Shown in pieces: positions 10,319-22,100 of a stretch of DNA of 64,000 nt; position 1 is the stretch's first letter; each line of letters opens with the position of its first letter. A program made the translations under genes and the position numbers. The notes below the pieces were generated by a model, which did no database searches, had not been told where the DNA came from, and saw only the letters and a program-made list of their open reading frames with translations. Source of the stretch: Hordeum vulgare subsp. vulgare (lineage: Eukaryota > Streptophyta > Magnoliopsida > Poales > Poaceae); contig NC_058518.1 of NCBI RefSeq assembly GCF_904849725.1, positions 10,250,147 through 10,314,146 on the forward strand, written 5' to 3'.

Positions 10319-12142
10319 TGTTGGGATTATGCCCTAGAGGCAATAATAAATGTATAGTTATTATTATAATTCCTATATCAAGATAATAGTTTATTATCCA
10401 TGCTATAATTATATTGAATGAAGACTCATTTACATGTGTGGATACATAGACGAAACACCGTCCCTAGCATGCCTCTAGTTGGCTAGCCAGTTGATCGATG
10501 ATAGTCAGTGTCTTCTGATTATGAACAAGGTGTTGTTGCTTGATAACTGGATCACGTCATTGGGAGAATCACGTGATGGACTAGACCCAAACTAATAGAC
10601 GTAGCATGTTGATCGTGTCATTTTGTTGCTACTGTTTTCTGCGTGTCAAGTATTTATTCCTATGACCATGAGATCATATAACTCACTGACACCGGAGGAA
10701 TGCTTTGTGTGTATCAAACGTCGCAACGTAACTGGGTGACTATAAAGATGCTCTACAGGTATCTCCGAAGGTGTTAGTTGAGTTAGTATGGATCGAGACT
10801 GGGATTTGTCACTCCGTATGACGGAGAGGTATCTCGGGGCCCACTCGGTAATACAACATCACACACAAGCCTTGCAAGCAATGTAACTTAGTGTAAGTTG
10901 CGGGATCTTGTATTACGGAACGAGTAAAGAGACTTGCCGGTAAACGAGATTGAAATAGGTATGCGGATACTGACGATCGAATCTCGGGCAAGTAACATAC
11001 CGAAGGACAAAGGGAATGACATACGGGATTATACGAATCCTTGGCACTGAGGTTCAAACGATAAGATCTTCGTAGAATATGTAGGATCCAATATGGGCAT
11101 CCAGGTCCCGCTATTGGATATTGACCGAGGAGTCTCTCGGGTCATGTCTACATAGTTCTCGAACCCGCAGGGTCTGCACACTTAAGGTTCGACGTTGTTT
11201 TATGCGTATTTGAGTTATATGGTTGGTTACCGAATGTTGTTCGGAGTCCCGGATGAGATCACGGACGTCACGAGGGTTTCCGGAATGGTCCGGAAACGAA
11301 GATTGATATATAGGATGACCTCATTTGATTACCGGAAGGTTTTCGGAGTTACCGGGAATGTACCGGGAATGACGAATGGGTTCCGGGAGTTCACCGGGGG
11401 GGGGGAAACCCACCCCGGGGAAGCCCATAGGCTTTGGGGAGACACACCAGACCTTAGTGGGCTTGTGGGACAGCCCCAAGGGGGCCTATGCGCCAAGAAT
11501 AAGAAATCAAAGGAAAAGAAAAAAAAAGAGGGAGGAAGTGGGAAGGGAAGGGGACTCCTCCCACCAAACCAAGTTCAACTCGGTTTGGGGGGGGAGTCCT
11601 CCCCCCCCTTGGCTCGGCCGACTCCTTGGGGGTCCTTGGACCCCAAGGCAAGGCCCCCCTCCCTCCTCCTATATATATGGAGCAATTAGGGCTGATTTGA
11701 GACGACTTTCTCACGGCTGCCCGACCACATACCTCCATAGTTTTTCCTCTAGATCGCGTTTCTGCGGAGCTCGGGCGGAGCCCTGCTGAGACAAGATCAT
11801 CACCAACCTCCGGAGCGCCGTCACGCTGCCGGAGAACTCTTCTACCTCTCCGTCTCTCTTGCTGGATCAAGAAGGCCGAGATCATCGTCGAGCTGTACGT
11901 GTGCTGAACGCGGAGGTGCCGTCCGTTCGGTACTAGATCGTGGGACTGATCGCGGGATTGTTCGCGGGGCGGATCGAGGGACGTGAGGACGTTCCACTAC
12001 ATCAGCCACGTTCCCTAACGCTTCTGCTGTACGATCTACAAGGGTACGTAGATCACTCATCCCCTCTCGTAGATGGACATCACCATGATAGGTCTTCGTG
12101 CGCGTAGGAAAATTTTTGTTTCCCATGCGACGTTCCCCAACA
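10319..12142 (+). repeat. 3' LTR of BARE copy B
   Basis: This LTR of 1824 bp starts TGTTGGGATTATG and ends TCCCCAACA. It is followed by TSD CTATC (12143-12147) and intact LARD sequence. It differs from the 5' LTR mainly in homopolymer lengths and about 15 substitutions. Confidence 0.95.
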
Positions 12143-12375
12143 CTATCTACATATGCATCCTGTTTCAATGAAAGGATTGTGGAGTTTGATTGCAGCAAGC
12201 CAGCTTTGACTCTTGGCTAACCTGTACTACGACTACAAGTTCTTTCTTTGAGGTGGGATAGCACACACGAGTCCACATATTCACCAGTTCAATACACCAC
12301 TATGGATCCACTCTCGTCTCCCTATGAGAAGGCCTTCCATAGCACTCACACTTATCTTGCATGTTTTAGAGTATC
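12143..12375. repeat. Source copy of the duplicated LARD flank
   Basis: This is the normal right flank of copy B and part of the LARD left LTR, continuing past 12375 without a break. It matches 4804-5036 over its whole length with one mismatch. The undisturbed right LTR of the LARD has the same sequence from about 20023. Confidence 0.92.
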
Positions 12376-14151
12376 CATTTAAATTGTCTATGTACCACGT
12401 AATGTTTCCAAGTAGTCCATATCCGAGGACGCGGCTATTCGAACAGATTGAATCACCCTGCAGGGGTATACTTCTTCACACACGCTCCCACCACTTAGCA
12501 CCATATGCACGTCATGCATCTCGGCAACCTTCAAGCGGAAGCACTGGCGTGGGTGTCGGCCACGACCGTTAACCACACAAGACCCTAGTCCAGGTTTATC
12601 GCCTATTTGAGACTGAACCCGCAAGGAAGTCCGGCCGAGGTTTCCTCTACGGCCCCAAACGATGTGCGCAGGGTTCCCAAGCCCACCATCCGGGTGCCAC
12701 TTGGTACACCGTGCCACTGTGTATCTACCGCGGAGAAGCCTACCCCGTCGGGCAGAGCTAAACACGGCCGCCAACACTTTTCCTACAAACACCTGAAACT
12801 AATTGCAACTCCTGGACAGGGATCTAGGCAATTAATAAGCCGAGCGGGGTCATATTTTAGGGCCCAATGCATGGTAGTATCTTGTCTTGGATAACATACA
12901 CATAACTCAGTTCTTAAGGACGATCCCAATGAGACAACGCGCCATGTACTCCTACATGGCCTCTCATCGCTACCTTTACCAAATCAGATTCACACCTTTA
13001 CTCTCACACTATAGGACATGAACACAACCATTCCGATACATCATTCAGATGGATCAGACCCGACACGACTCTAAGCATAGCAGGCATTGTAACAAGCATG
13101 GATGAGTAAGCACAACAAAGCTCAAGCAGTTGCTACTCATGCTAAGTGGTTTCAACTATTTACTGTGACAAAATCAGGTCATGCAGAGGAATGGGTTCAA
13201 CTACCGATAACATGTACAGTTGAATCGTGTTTGTCCTGATGCAGTAAAAGAGGGCAGGAACGAGAGAGTGGGTTTATATCAATATGCTCAAGGGGGTTTG
13301 CTTGCCTGACACGTCTAAAGATAGCAATGAGTCTTCATCAATGTCAACGATCACATCGTCGGAAACATCGTTTACCAAGAGGGAACAACACCGGCAAACA
13401 AGAAAGAACAACAATTACTTCACGGAAATGCAACACTATGATGCATGCTCAAGACATGAAATGAAAGGTGGCAGGGCTAATGTGGCTATCATTTCTTAAG
13501 TCGAAGTTGGTTTGAATTAGGATCCAAACATCACTTCAAGCCGGGTATCTTTCCAAGTACCCTTATAATTGATTCGACCTGATGCTCATAACAAATTGTT
13601 CCAACATGCATGGGGTTAGTATTTTGAGGTACTGTTTTGCATTGACCAATGTTTGGTCATAAGAGTTGAAGTGGAAATCAAATAAGTATCAATTTCCAAC
13701 TCCAAACTATTTATTAAATTTACCCTATTCATCATTTTGCCTATTTAGTGTTGTTAACTTTTTCAACCATGCATGAAAATGCCATAATCACATTCTTTGG
13801 ATTTTTCTCATCCTTTTTCATATATATATTATTTCCATCCCAGTTATATTTTAATTTCTATGATTTTTACAAGTTTTAGCAATTTCCTGGATTTATTTTA
13901 TAATCAGAAAGTACTATTATTGCATCAGCATGACATGAGGGTGAGGTCAGCAGGTCAACTGAGCTGTCCAGGGTCAAACCTAACAGCCAGGGCCCACTAG
14001 TCAGTGACACACATGTTAAGAACAATATAATTTTAATCTTTTTTTCCTAATTAGGGTCTGGGCCCACTATGAGTGAGTCTTTAGGTTAATTAATCTGGTT
14101 AGTTAATTTTGTGATTGACTTAATTTAAACAGGGCTGGGCCCCACCTGTCT

Positions 14152-14930
14152 GTGACTCACGGGAGTCAACCCACGGTCACAGGGGGTCGAGACCACCGGC
14201 GGCTCAACGCCGGCGACTACAGACGCGGCGGAGGTCATCGGAAAATCCCTACGGGCATCCATTTCAGTCGCGGTTTGGCTCTACGGCTAGCTGAGGAAAT
14301 ACATCATCCGTTCCGACCAAGCCACGCGCCAGGAGGTGGCCGGAGCGAGGCCGACGACGACCTCTGGCGGTGGCCGGAGTCGGCCATGTTGGGGGTTGGC
14401 GCTAGAGGGCAGGAACGGAGGGGGAGAGCATACGAGGAGGCGCAGGAGCTCACGGCGAACCCATTTCTGGCATCGGCGACGAAGGGGAGGCTCGAAGCAG
14501 GCCGAATCAACGGCGGCGGATCCGGTGACCGGAGGGAGAAACGACGGCGATGGCGACGCTGCGGGGCTCGGGAGCTCGGAGAAGTTGATGGAGAGGAGCA
14601 ACTCATCAAGGCGGAGGTGTGGAGCGCGACAGGGCAGCGAGGGGCCGGAGGGCACGATGGTGAGCTCGAGCCCGAGCTCACTAATGGCGGCAGAAGAAAG
14701 AGAGAGCAGGGCACAGGAGAGGGAGAGAAATGGAGAGGAGGGGGACGAGATCGGGACGGCTCTCCCGAGCCTATCCTAGCCACCAGGTCGGCGGGGAGGC
14801 CAGGCAAGCAGGAGGCGTGGCGCTCTCACGAGCTCGTCGTCCCCTGCTTCTCCTCTGCCTTCTGGCAAGAGGTAGAAGACAGGGGTGCCCCTGGTGGGCT
14901 GGGCCAGCAGGTGAGCACATGATAGATTCT
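14152..14930 (-). promoter_or_regulatory. GC-rich block in the LARD left LTR
   Basis: This is about 780 bp of GC- and CpG-rich sequence inside an otherwise AT-rich LTR, bounded by AT-rich stretches on both sides. The right LTR has the same block at 22031-22800. In the element's own (minus) direction it follows an AT-rich region and reads like the CT-rich leader of a plant transcript. I infer a promoter or leader role. Open frames here are a by-product of base composition. Confidence 0.4.
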
Positions 14931-15380
14931 CTCTCTCTTCTTTTCTATTTTTTTGTTTTATTTTCTTTCTGGCATTTAGATTTAGGATTTTAATAAAACA
15001 TTTAATCATTTTATAAAACCCTAAAAAAGTATTATGTGACAGTAATAAAAATAATCAATGCCACAAAATAGTTTCAACATTTTTGAAACTTTTATTTTAA
15101 AAGAAAACAAAATAACTCCATTCCAAACTGTTATTTAATCCAATCAAAATTCATGTTCATAAGTTCCTGTGACTTAGAAATTTGGTTTGACAAATTTATT
15201 CCGTGTCACTATTTTCCCAAATGTTTGGAACATTTTTCTGGTTCCTTTTAAGGTAATATTTTTATTGCCTTTTTGTCAACTTCAACTCATTTGGCTTGAT
15301 CACTTCCATTTCCAGATTCAATGAAATTTGAATGCATGCATGAAATGCAATGGCAAGCAAGGCAAACTTGGGCTGTGACA

Positions 15381-15394
15381 ACTCACCCCCACTA
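15381..15394 (-). other. Polypurine tract of the LARD
   Basis: Read on the minus strand, TAGTGGGGGTGAGT directly precedes the LTR start TGTCACAGCCC. It fixes the element's orientation together with the primer binding site at the other end. Confidence 0.75.
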
Positions 15395-15421
15395 AACAAG
15401 AATCTCGTCCCGAGATTCAAG
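15392..15421 (-). pseudogene. Relic of a gypsy polyprotein C-terminus in the LARD
   Basis: The minus strand reads LESRDEILV followed by a TAG stop, directly against the polypurine tract. Plant chromovirus (Del/Tekay-type) polyproteins typically finish with an ESRDEIL-like motif just before the polypurine tract. The motif is short, but its position is exactly right. I infer that the LARD descends from such an element and lost the rest of its Gag-Pol. Confidence 0.6.
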
Positions 15422-18400
15422 CGTAGTCGGGAAGAGGGAGAGGGGACACTACACTATCACAATCTTCACGATCCATTTGCTCCTCTCGGGGATATTGAGT
15501 CATCGCATCATGTTGATCTTGACATCTTTGTCTTTGAGGTCTTCATCTAGATCGACGACAAAAGAACGGGAAGACTCTACAAGATTTGATCTCCTCAAAG
15601 ATGGAGGAACTCAAGATCAACTCATAGAATGAGACATGGGAACGTCCCCTGAGCTGAGACACAACACCACAACACGGATGAGAAAATGAGACATATGACA
15701 CAGGTTCAATTGGTAGGCATCAAATCTAGGCTTAAAACAGATGGTGGCGAGGTTTCAAAGTAGCGAGGATTAAGTTGCCCTTCATAGCACAACGGGGCAC
15801 CTTAGGAAGGTGACTCTTAGAGTTATTCCCCTCAGTGGCAAGAAGAATTACTTTTGATCCTAAGATCATTGAAACTCTTCATACCAGAGTAAGGCAATTC
15901 ACAATTAATTGTTGTAGGAATTTGAAAGAATGGCATACTCAGTTGGAAAGAAACTAGAGTTATTGAACAACTCGGCAAAAGGAAGGCACAATCCAATTAT
16001 TACCGAGGATATAACCTATTATCTGAGCGTTCTCTCAAGAACTTGAGCATTTCCATATTCATCAAAGTTTTACCAATATCTGTGCCAAGATCTTGGTGAC
16101 ACAACATACTACTATGATGAACAGAGATGGAGGATGCAGATAGAAAGGAAGACAACACTTCCTCACATTTCACTTTAGCTGTGCCAAGGGAACGAAATCT
16201 GGTTGATCAACCGAGAGACATTTAACACTCCGCTTCTAATGTTCTCCTTGATGTACTAGCACAACCCAATTATAGATCTTGCTTGATATTTAGCACATCA
16301 AGTATAGGTCGGAATTCGGGGCATCAAAGGAAGCCCATGAGGAACAACTTCCAAAATAAGTCATACAAAACCTCACGGGGAGATGGCTAAGATTGCTGAT
16401 ACAAGATATTATAATATCAAGTCTTTCGGCTAGGTGTGTTAGCCATTACATCACTTTACCGGGTTACATAGAGACCAATATAATAATTCTTGGGGAAAGT
16501 TCCAACCATTATAACTGCCTGAGATTCAGCTCCGGTTGGTGACACGATGCTTCAGACTCAGCATGTCCGAAAAGAAAGTTTGCAACACAAATCGACGGGA
16601 TAACGTTGCATGATTCTCAGGAAATGAACTACGAAAGCCAACTCCAAAACATGAGCTGGATTGCAAGACACATGTGAACACGCTGCCCAAGACAATGATG
16701 ACCACATGAAAAGTCTTACAACAAAACACTACCGCGTTCTAGTTTGGGAACCATCATTGCGGATGACGAAGCCATGTGCAAGTCCGTCTAGTACCTTCAG
16801 GAATGGCACTTACCTTCTTTTCCTTGAACAAATCAATCAGTGGCTTGGTGTGCTAGGAGATACATATGGAGTGAAGATGATCAGTCTATCAAACCATAGA
16901 ATACTTCGCACGTGCATGATTGACTTGGGATGATTCCGAAGAAACAAATTAACTTTTCTCGAATTCACGGCGGCAACTTGCATCAGATGCACATGAATTA
17001 GAGGAATTCACTTCTTACACCTAACATATACCCCGTGCACGAGACACGAAGACAATGTCTACAAAGTTTCCAGCACTAGCTTAATGTCCAACATAGATCA
17101 TGGAACAAATTAGAATGTTGCCGATGGGCTCAACAACAATTCATCAAGATACCCATATAAATGGATTTCCATAACTATGTGAGCAAGATAATAGCATTGG
17201 TCAGATCAAAGAATATAATGGTGTATGCTCAGAGAAATCCATGAGTAAAACACCGCTACGAAAATCTTTTGTTCTGAGTTTGATTTGACGATAGCCCATG
17301 CCCAAATGAAAATTGAACAAGATATTATATGCAACAATTGATCACACGAATCAACCGATGAAAATATCATCTTTCTTCAGACTCACACAACAGAAAGATA
17401 TCCCTTTTAAATGAGCTGAGTTTAGGCGAAGCTTTTATCTTCCAACTCTCCAAGTTGTTGTTTAGCTTAACCAACTAGCTCGGGGTATCCAATACGGATT
17501 CTTGGAGAAGGGGTTGGTTTATAGAAAAACCAACTTGATCACGAGCTCTATCATAACAGTCAGGAAACAACCTGGTAATACTTCCGAGAAGATATTCGGA
17601 AAATCACGAACCACCGATATATTATTAAGCTCGGGAACAATCTCGCTTTTCAGGGCAAGATGATGTGATCAATAGGACAAGGGATTGACAAAATCCTAAC
17701 TCATAGATCGAAAAGTGCACCATGAAACATGGACTAGGTAGCACGCTCATTCTTAGGATGACGATTCAATCACCATCACCATAAGAGTGAATTTATTGTC
17801 CATTAACTACCAAGCAATAACATTGCTAGGAGTATTGATTTCACACATCATGGCTCACTTGTCGATATTTCGGTTACAACCAACACGAAAACCGAGGAAT
17901 GAACAATGATAGCGAAAAGTATCACTACATCAAGAGCTCATAAGAGATGGTGCAATTCTCATAACACTCTTGACAAAAGAGGGTAATACTCCAAGATAGA
18001 ACAGAACAAAAGCTGGGTTAGCATTTCGATCTGCGGAATGCAACTACTTTGACCCAATCCAAGAAATGGATGTGGTACTGGAGTATGCTTCTCCCAGTCA
18101 TTCAAGAATAGAACAACTTGACAGACCACAAAATAGAAGACATCGATGACATGGATGCACAACTACTCTTGACTATCCTTTCAATGATGAAGGACAAACT
18201 ACAACTAGATAGGGCCAGCTCAAGAGCACATGATTTCTTGAGTTGTGGATGCATGGATTAGCATGTCGAACGGTTCAACATAATTCTTCCAGATAATCCA
18301 TGCAGAAGGGGGAAGTAGGCAGAATCACAATATGAAGTAGAGAACCCATCACGAGCACTCTTGTTATGGTCTTTAGTTCATGGAGAACTACTGCCAAAGA

Positions 18401-19128
18401 TGATTCATGGTGTTGGGAGAATGATATACCATGAACCTTGGGAGCTACAACAGGGTTATTAATCATTCTAAAGGAACTAGCAACACTATCGACAGAGATG
18501 AGCAGAATGATCCTTGGATTCAAAGACCCAGAAATAGAATACCTACAAACTATTTAACTTCACGAGATGTTTTTCTAAAATGATGGCCAGAACTATCACA
18601 CTGGAAGGCATAGCACACATCTAGACTATTGGGTAGTTTTCGGAGTAACATGTTTTCCTAATACTTCAACAAAACGTCGAGGTAATAGAGTACCTCAACA
18701 CATTTATTAGTGTGCTTTGTCCGGCCAAAAGACATTGGGAAAGAGGAAGGAATTTGCAATCGCATCAGACTATTTAAGAACTTTGGAAAACTCGGACAGC
18801 ATAACGGCTGTACGGGCATGAGATATGAGGCAACCTGCGAGAAAACTAACAACATAACAATTGTATTCTTATGGAGACACTGATCCAGGAAGACAACAAC
18901 TTTTCTATAAGTCTCCAACATAGTAACTCGTCATCCTAATGAATAGATGAGAAAGCCTAATTCTTAAACCCCGTAGAATTAAGAACAGGGTGACTCAGAA
19001 TAAGAATGACACAAGGAAAGGAGTAAAAGAGTCTTACGTTCCCTTCCACAAACAATTCCCTTATATAACTAAAGAGTTGCTAGACTCAACATCGACCAGT
19101 TTGGCTTGGTTATCCTACAGGCAGTCAA

Positions 19129-19140
19129 GCTCTAATACCA
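19129..19140 (-). other. Primer binding site of the LARD (initiator tRNA-Met)
   Basis: Read on the minus strand, TGGTATTAGAGC stands four bases after the LTR end CGACA. It differs at one position from TGGTATCAGAGC, the usual plant initiator tRNA-Met primer site. Confidence 0.85.
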
Positions 19141-19144
19141 AAGC

Positions 19145-22100
19145 TGTCGGGACCCCGATCCTAGGTCATAAGAACCCAGCCTGTAACACATCACATCACT
19201 TTGCGGCCTCACGCATGGTAAACTCCACGGCTGCCACCTTACCTTGGCCGGGACCGTTTGCGTCTTTTGGCTCACGTATATGAATATGTTGCTAGCGTTC
19301 AAACGACAAAGAACCCGGGTCGACATGACTAGTTATAAACCCAAGCGGTACATCCGTACAGGGACAGGCATACATAACCCAGCAAAGCAGGTGTCGGTCA
19401 TCAGCGTGTGTAGACGAGTCGTAGCAAGCTACACGGACTCCATTACACCGCGTGACATTTCCTCGAGGGGACAGACACAACAGCAAAGAAGGATACACGC
19501 CGGTCAATCAATGTGTCTAGAGCAGTAGTAAGCTACCAGGGCTCGATACAAGCACAAAGAGGCATTTCCCTATAAAGAGTACTACTAAAGGCACACAACT
19601 AGGTGTCGAATCCCACACATATAATGCATTTCAAACATACACACATTATGCACGATATGTGTAGATACAACATGGCATCACAACATAACTCTATGACTCA
19701 AGCATTTATTAAAGACTCATAAGAATCAACATAGTGTGATATTACAAACAGTGGTCTCGTAACCCGACACTCAAGTCATACAAATAACAAGCGGAAGCAA
19801 ATCATGTTTGGGTACAGACATCTACTAAAAGTGGCTGGAAGAGCCTGAAAAGCTACTACGACCCTACCAAAGGAGCCAGACCTCTGTCTGGGATTCCCAA
19901 GCTATTCCGGTCAACATCGAACACATCGCGTAGAACCTTTTAATGAGTCTAAGTCTTCTCTGCAAAAACATAAATAAAGCAACCGTGAGTACAAGGGTAC
20001 TCAGCAAGTCTTACATCAGAACTATCTACATATGCATCATGTTTCAATGAAAGGATTGTGGAGTTTGATTGCAGCAAGCCAGCTTTGACTCTTGGCTAAC
20101 CTGTACTACGACTACAAGTTCTTTCTTTGAGGTGGGATAGCACACACGAATCCACATATTCACCAGTTCAATACACCACTATGGATCCACTCTCATCTCC
20201 CTACGAGAAGGCCTTCCATAGCACTCACACTTATCTTGCATGTTTTAGAGTATCCATTTAAATTGTCTATGTACCACGTAATGTTTCCAAGTAGTCCATA
20301 TCCAAGGACGCGGCTATTCGAACAGATTGAATCACCCTGCAGGGGTATAGTTCTTCACACACGCTCCCACCACTTAGCACCATATGCACGTCATGCATCT
20401 CGGCAACCTTCAAGCGGAAGCACTGGCGTGGGTGTCGGCCACGACCGTTAACCACACAAGACCCTAGTCCAGGTTTATCGCCTATTTGAGACTGAACCCG
20501 CAAGGAAGTCCGGCCGAGGTTTCCTCTACGGCCCCAAACGATGTGCGCAGGGTTCCCAAGCCCATCATCCGGGTGCAACTTGGTACACCGTGCCACTGTG
20601 TATCTACCGCAGAGAAGCCTACCCCGTCGGGCATAGCTAAACACGACCGCCAAAACTTTTCCTACAAACACCAGAAACTAATTGCAACTCCTGGACAGGG
20701 ATCTAGGCAATTAATAAGCCGAGCGGGGTCATATTTCAGGGCCCAATGCATGGTAGTATCTTGTCTTGGATAACATACACAGAACTCAGTTCTTAAGGAC
20801 GGTCCCAATGAGACAACGCGCCATGTACTCCTACATGGCCTCTCATCGCTACCTTTACCAAATCAGATTCACACCTTTACTCTCACATTATAGGACATGA
20901 ACACAACCATTCCGATACATCATTCAGATGGATCAGACCCGACACGACTCTAAGCATAGCAGGCATTGTAACAAGCATGGATGAGTAAGCACAACAAAGC
21001 TCAAGCAGTTGCTACTCATGCTAAGTGGTTTCAACTATTTACTGTGACAAAATCAGGTCATGCAGAGGAATGGGTTCAACTACCGATAACATGTGCAGTT
21101 GAATCGTGTTTGTCCTGATGCAGTAAAAGAGAGCAGGAGCGAGAGAGTGGGTTTATATCAATATGCTCAAGGGGGTTTGCTTGCCTGACACGTCTGAAGA
21201 TAGCAATGAGTCTTCATCAATGTCAACGATCACATCGTCGTAAACATCGTTTACCGAGAGGGAACAACACCGGCAAACAAGAAAGAACAACAATTACTTC
21301 ACGGAAATGCAACACTATGATGCATGCTCAAGACATGAAATGAAAGGTGGCAGGGCTAATGTGGCTATCATTTCTTAAGTCGAAGTTTGGTTTGAATTAG
21401 GATCCAAACATCACTTCAAGCCGGGTATCTTTCCAAGTACCCTTATAATTGATTCGACCTGATGCTCATAACAAATTGTTCCAACATGCATGGGTTAGTA
21501 TTTTGAGGTACTGTTTTGCATTGACCAATGTTTGGTCATAACAGTTGAAGTGGAAATCAAATAAGTATCAATTTCCAACTCCAAACTATTTATTAAATTT
21601 ACCCTATTCATCATTTTGCCTATTTAGTGTTGTTAACTTTTTCAAACATGCATGAAAATGCCATAATCAGATTCTTTGGATTTTTCTGATCCTTTTTCAT
21701 ATATAAATTATTTCCATCCGAGTTATATTTTAGTTTCTGTGATTTTTACAAGTTTTAGACATTTCCTGGATTTATTTTATAATCAGAAAGTACTATTATT
21801 GCATCAGCATGACGTGAGGGTGAGGTCAGCAGGTCAACTGAGCTGTCCAGGGTCTAACCTGACAGCCAGGGCCCACTAGTCAGTGACACACATGTTAAGA
21901 TCAATATATTTTTAATCTTCTATTCCTAATTAGGGTCTGGGCCCACTGTCAGTGAGTCTTTAGGTTAATTAACCTGGTTAGTTAATTTTTTGATTGACTT
22001 AATTTAAACAGGGCTGGGCCCCACCTGTCTGTGACTCAGGGGAGTCAACCCACGGTCACAGGGGGTCGAGACCACCGGCGGCTCAACGCCGGCGACTACA

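Larger units (their letters stand above)
2969..12142 (+). mobile_element. BARE/WIS/Angela-group copia retrotransposon, copy B
   Basis: This is a near full-length copia element with LTRs at 2969-4803 and 10319-12142, a long leader, one Gag-Pol region (6287-10266) and a polypurine tract. It lies in the left LTR of the LARD, with TSD CTATC at 2964-2968 and 12143-12147. LTR length (1.82-1.84 kb), LTR start TGTTGGGATTATGCCC and polyprotein length (about 1326 codons) fit the BARE-1 group. By eye the LTRs differ at roughly 15 positions plus homopolymer length, so insertion is recent. Two defects are visible: a one-base frameshift in reverse transcriptase near 9109, and a 233-bp piece of flanking LARD sequence lying between the 5' LTR and the internal region, which has removed the first bases of the primer binding site. 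Confidence 0.95.
2087..15380 (-). repeat. LARD 3' LTR, split by BARE copy B
   Basis: This is the left LTR of the LARD, in two parts: 2087-2968 and 12148-15380, together 4115 bp. The interruption is BARE copy B plus one copy of its CTATC TSD. It aligns along its whole length with the right LTR (19145-23253, 4109 bp) with only scattered substitutions and small indels, for example one base missing in the right copy near 21493. The terminal TG..CA is intact at both ends. Confidence 0.92.
15381..19144 (-). mobile_element. Internal region of the LARD, non-coding
   Basis: These 3764 bp lie between the two LTRs. No frame above about 100 codons and no recognisable Gag or Pol domain is present, apart from a 10-codon relic next to the polypurine tract (15392-15421). 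The region is moderately AT-rich and full of stops in all frames. In the LARD class the internal RNA is thought to be conserved for structure and not for protein; this sequence alone does not show that. Confidence 0.8.

Noticed and set aside
14152..14922. 256-codon frame rich in Gly, Arg and Glu
   Set aside because: It lies in the GC-rich block of a LARD LTR. The other LTR has frames of different length there, and several long frames overlap on both strands, which is typical of composition and not of coding.
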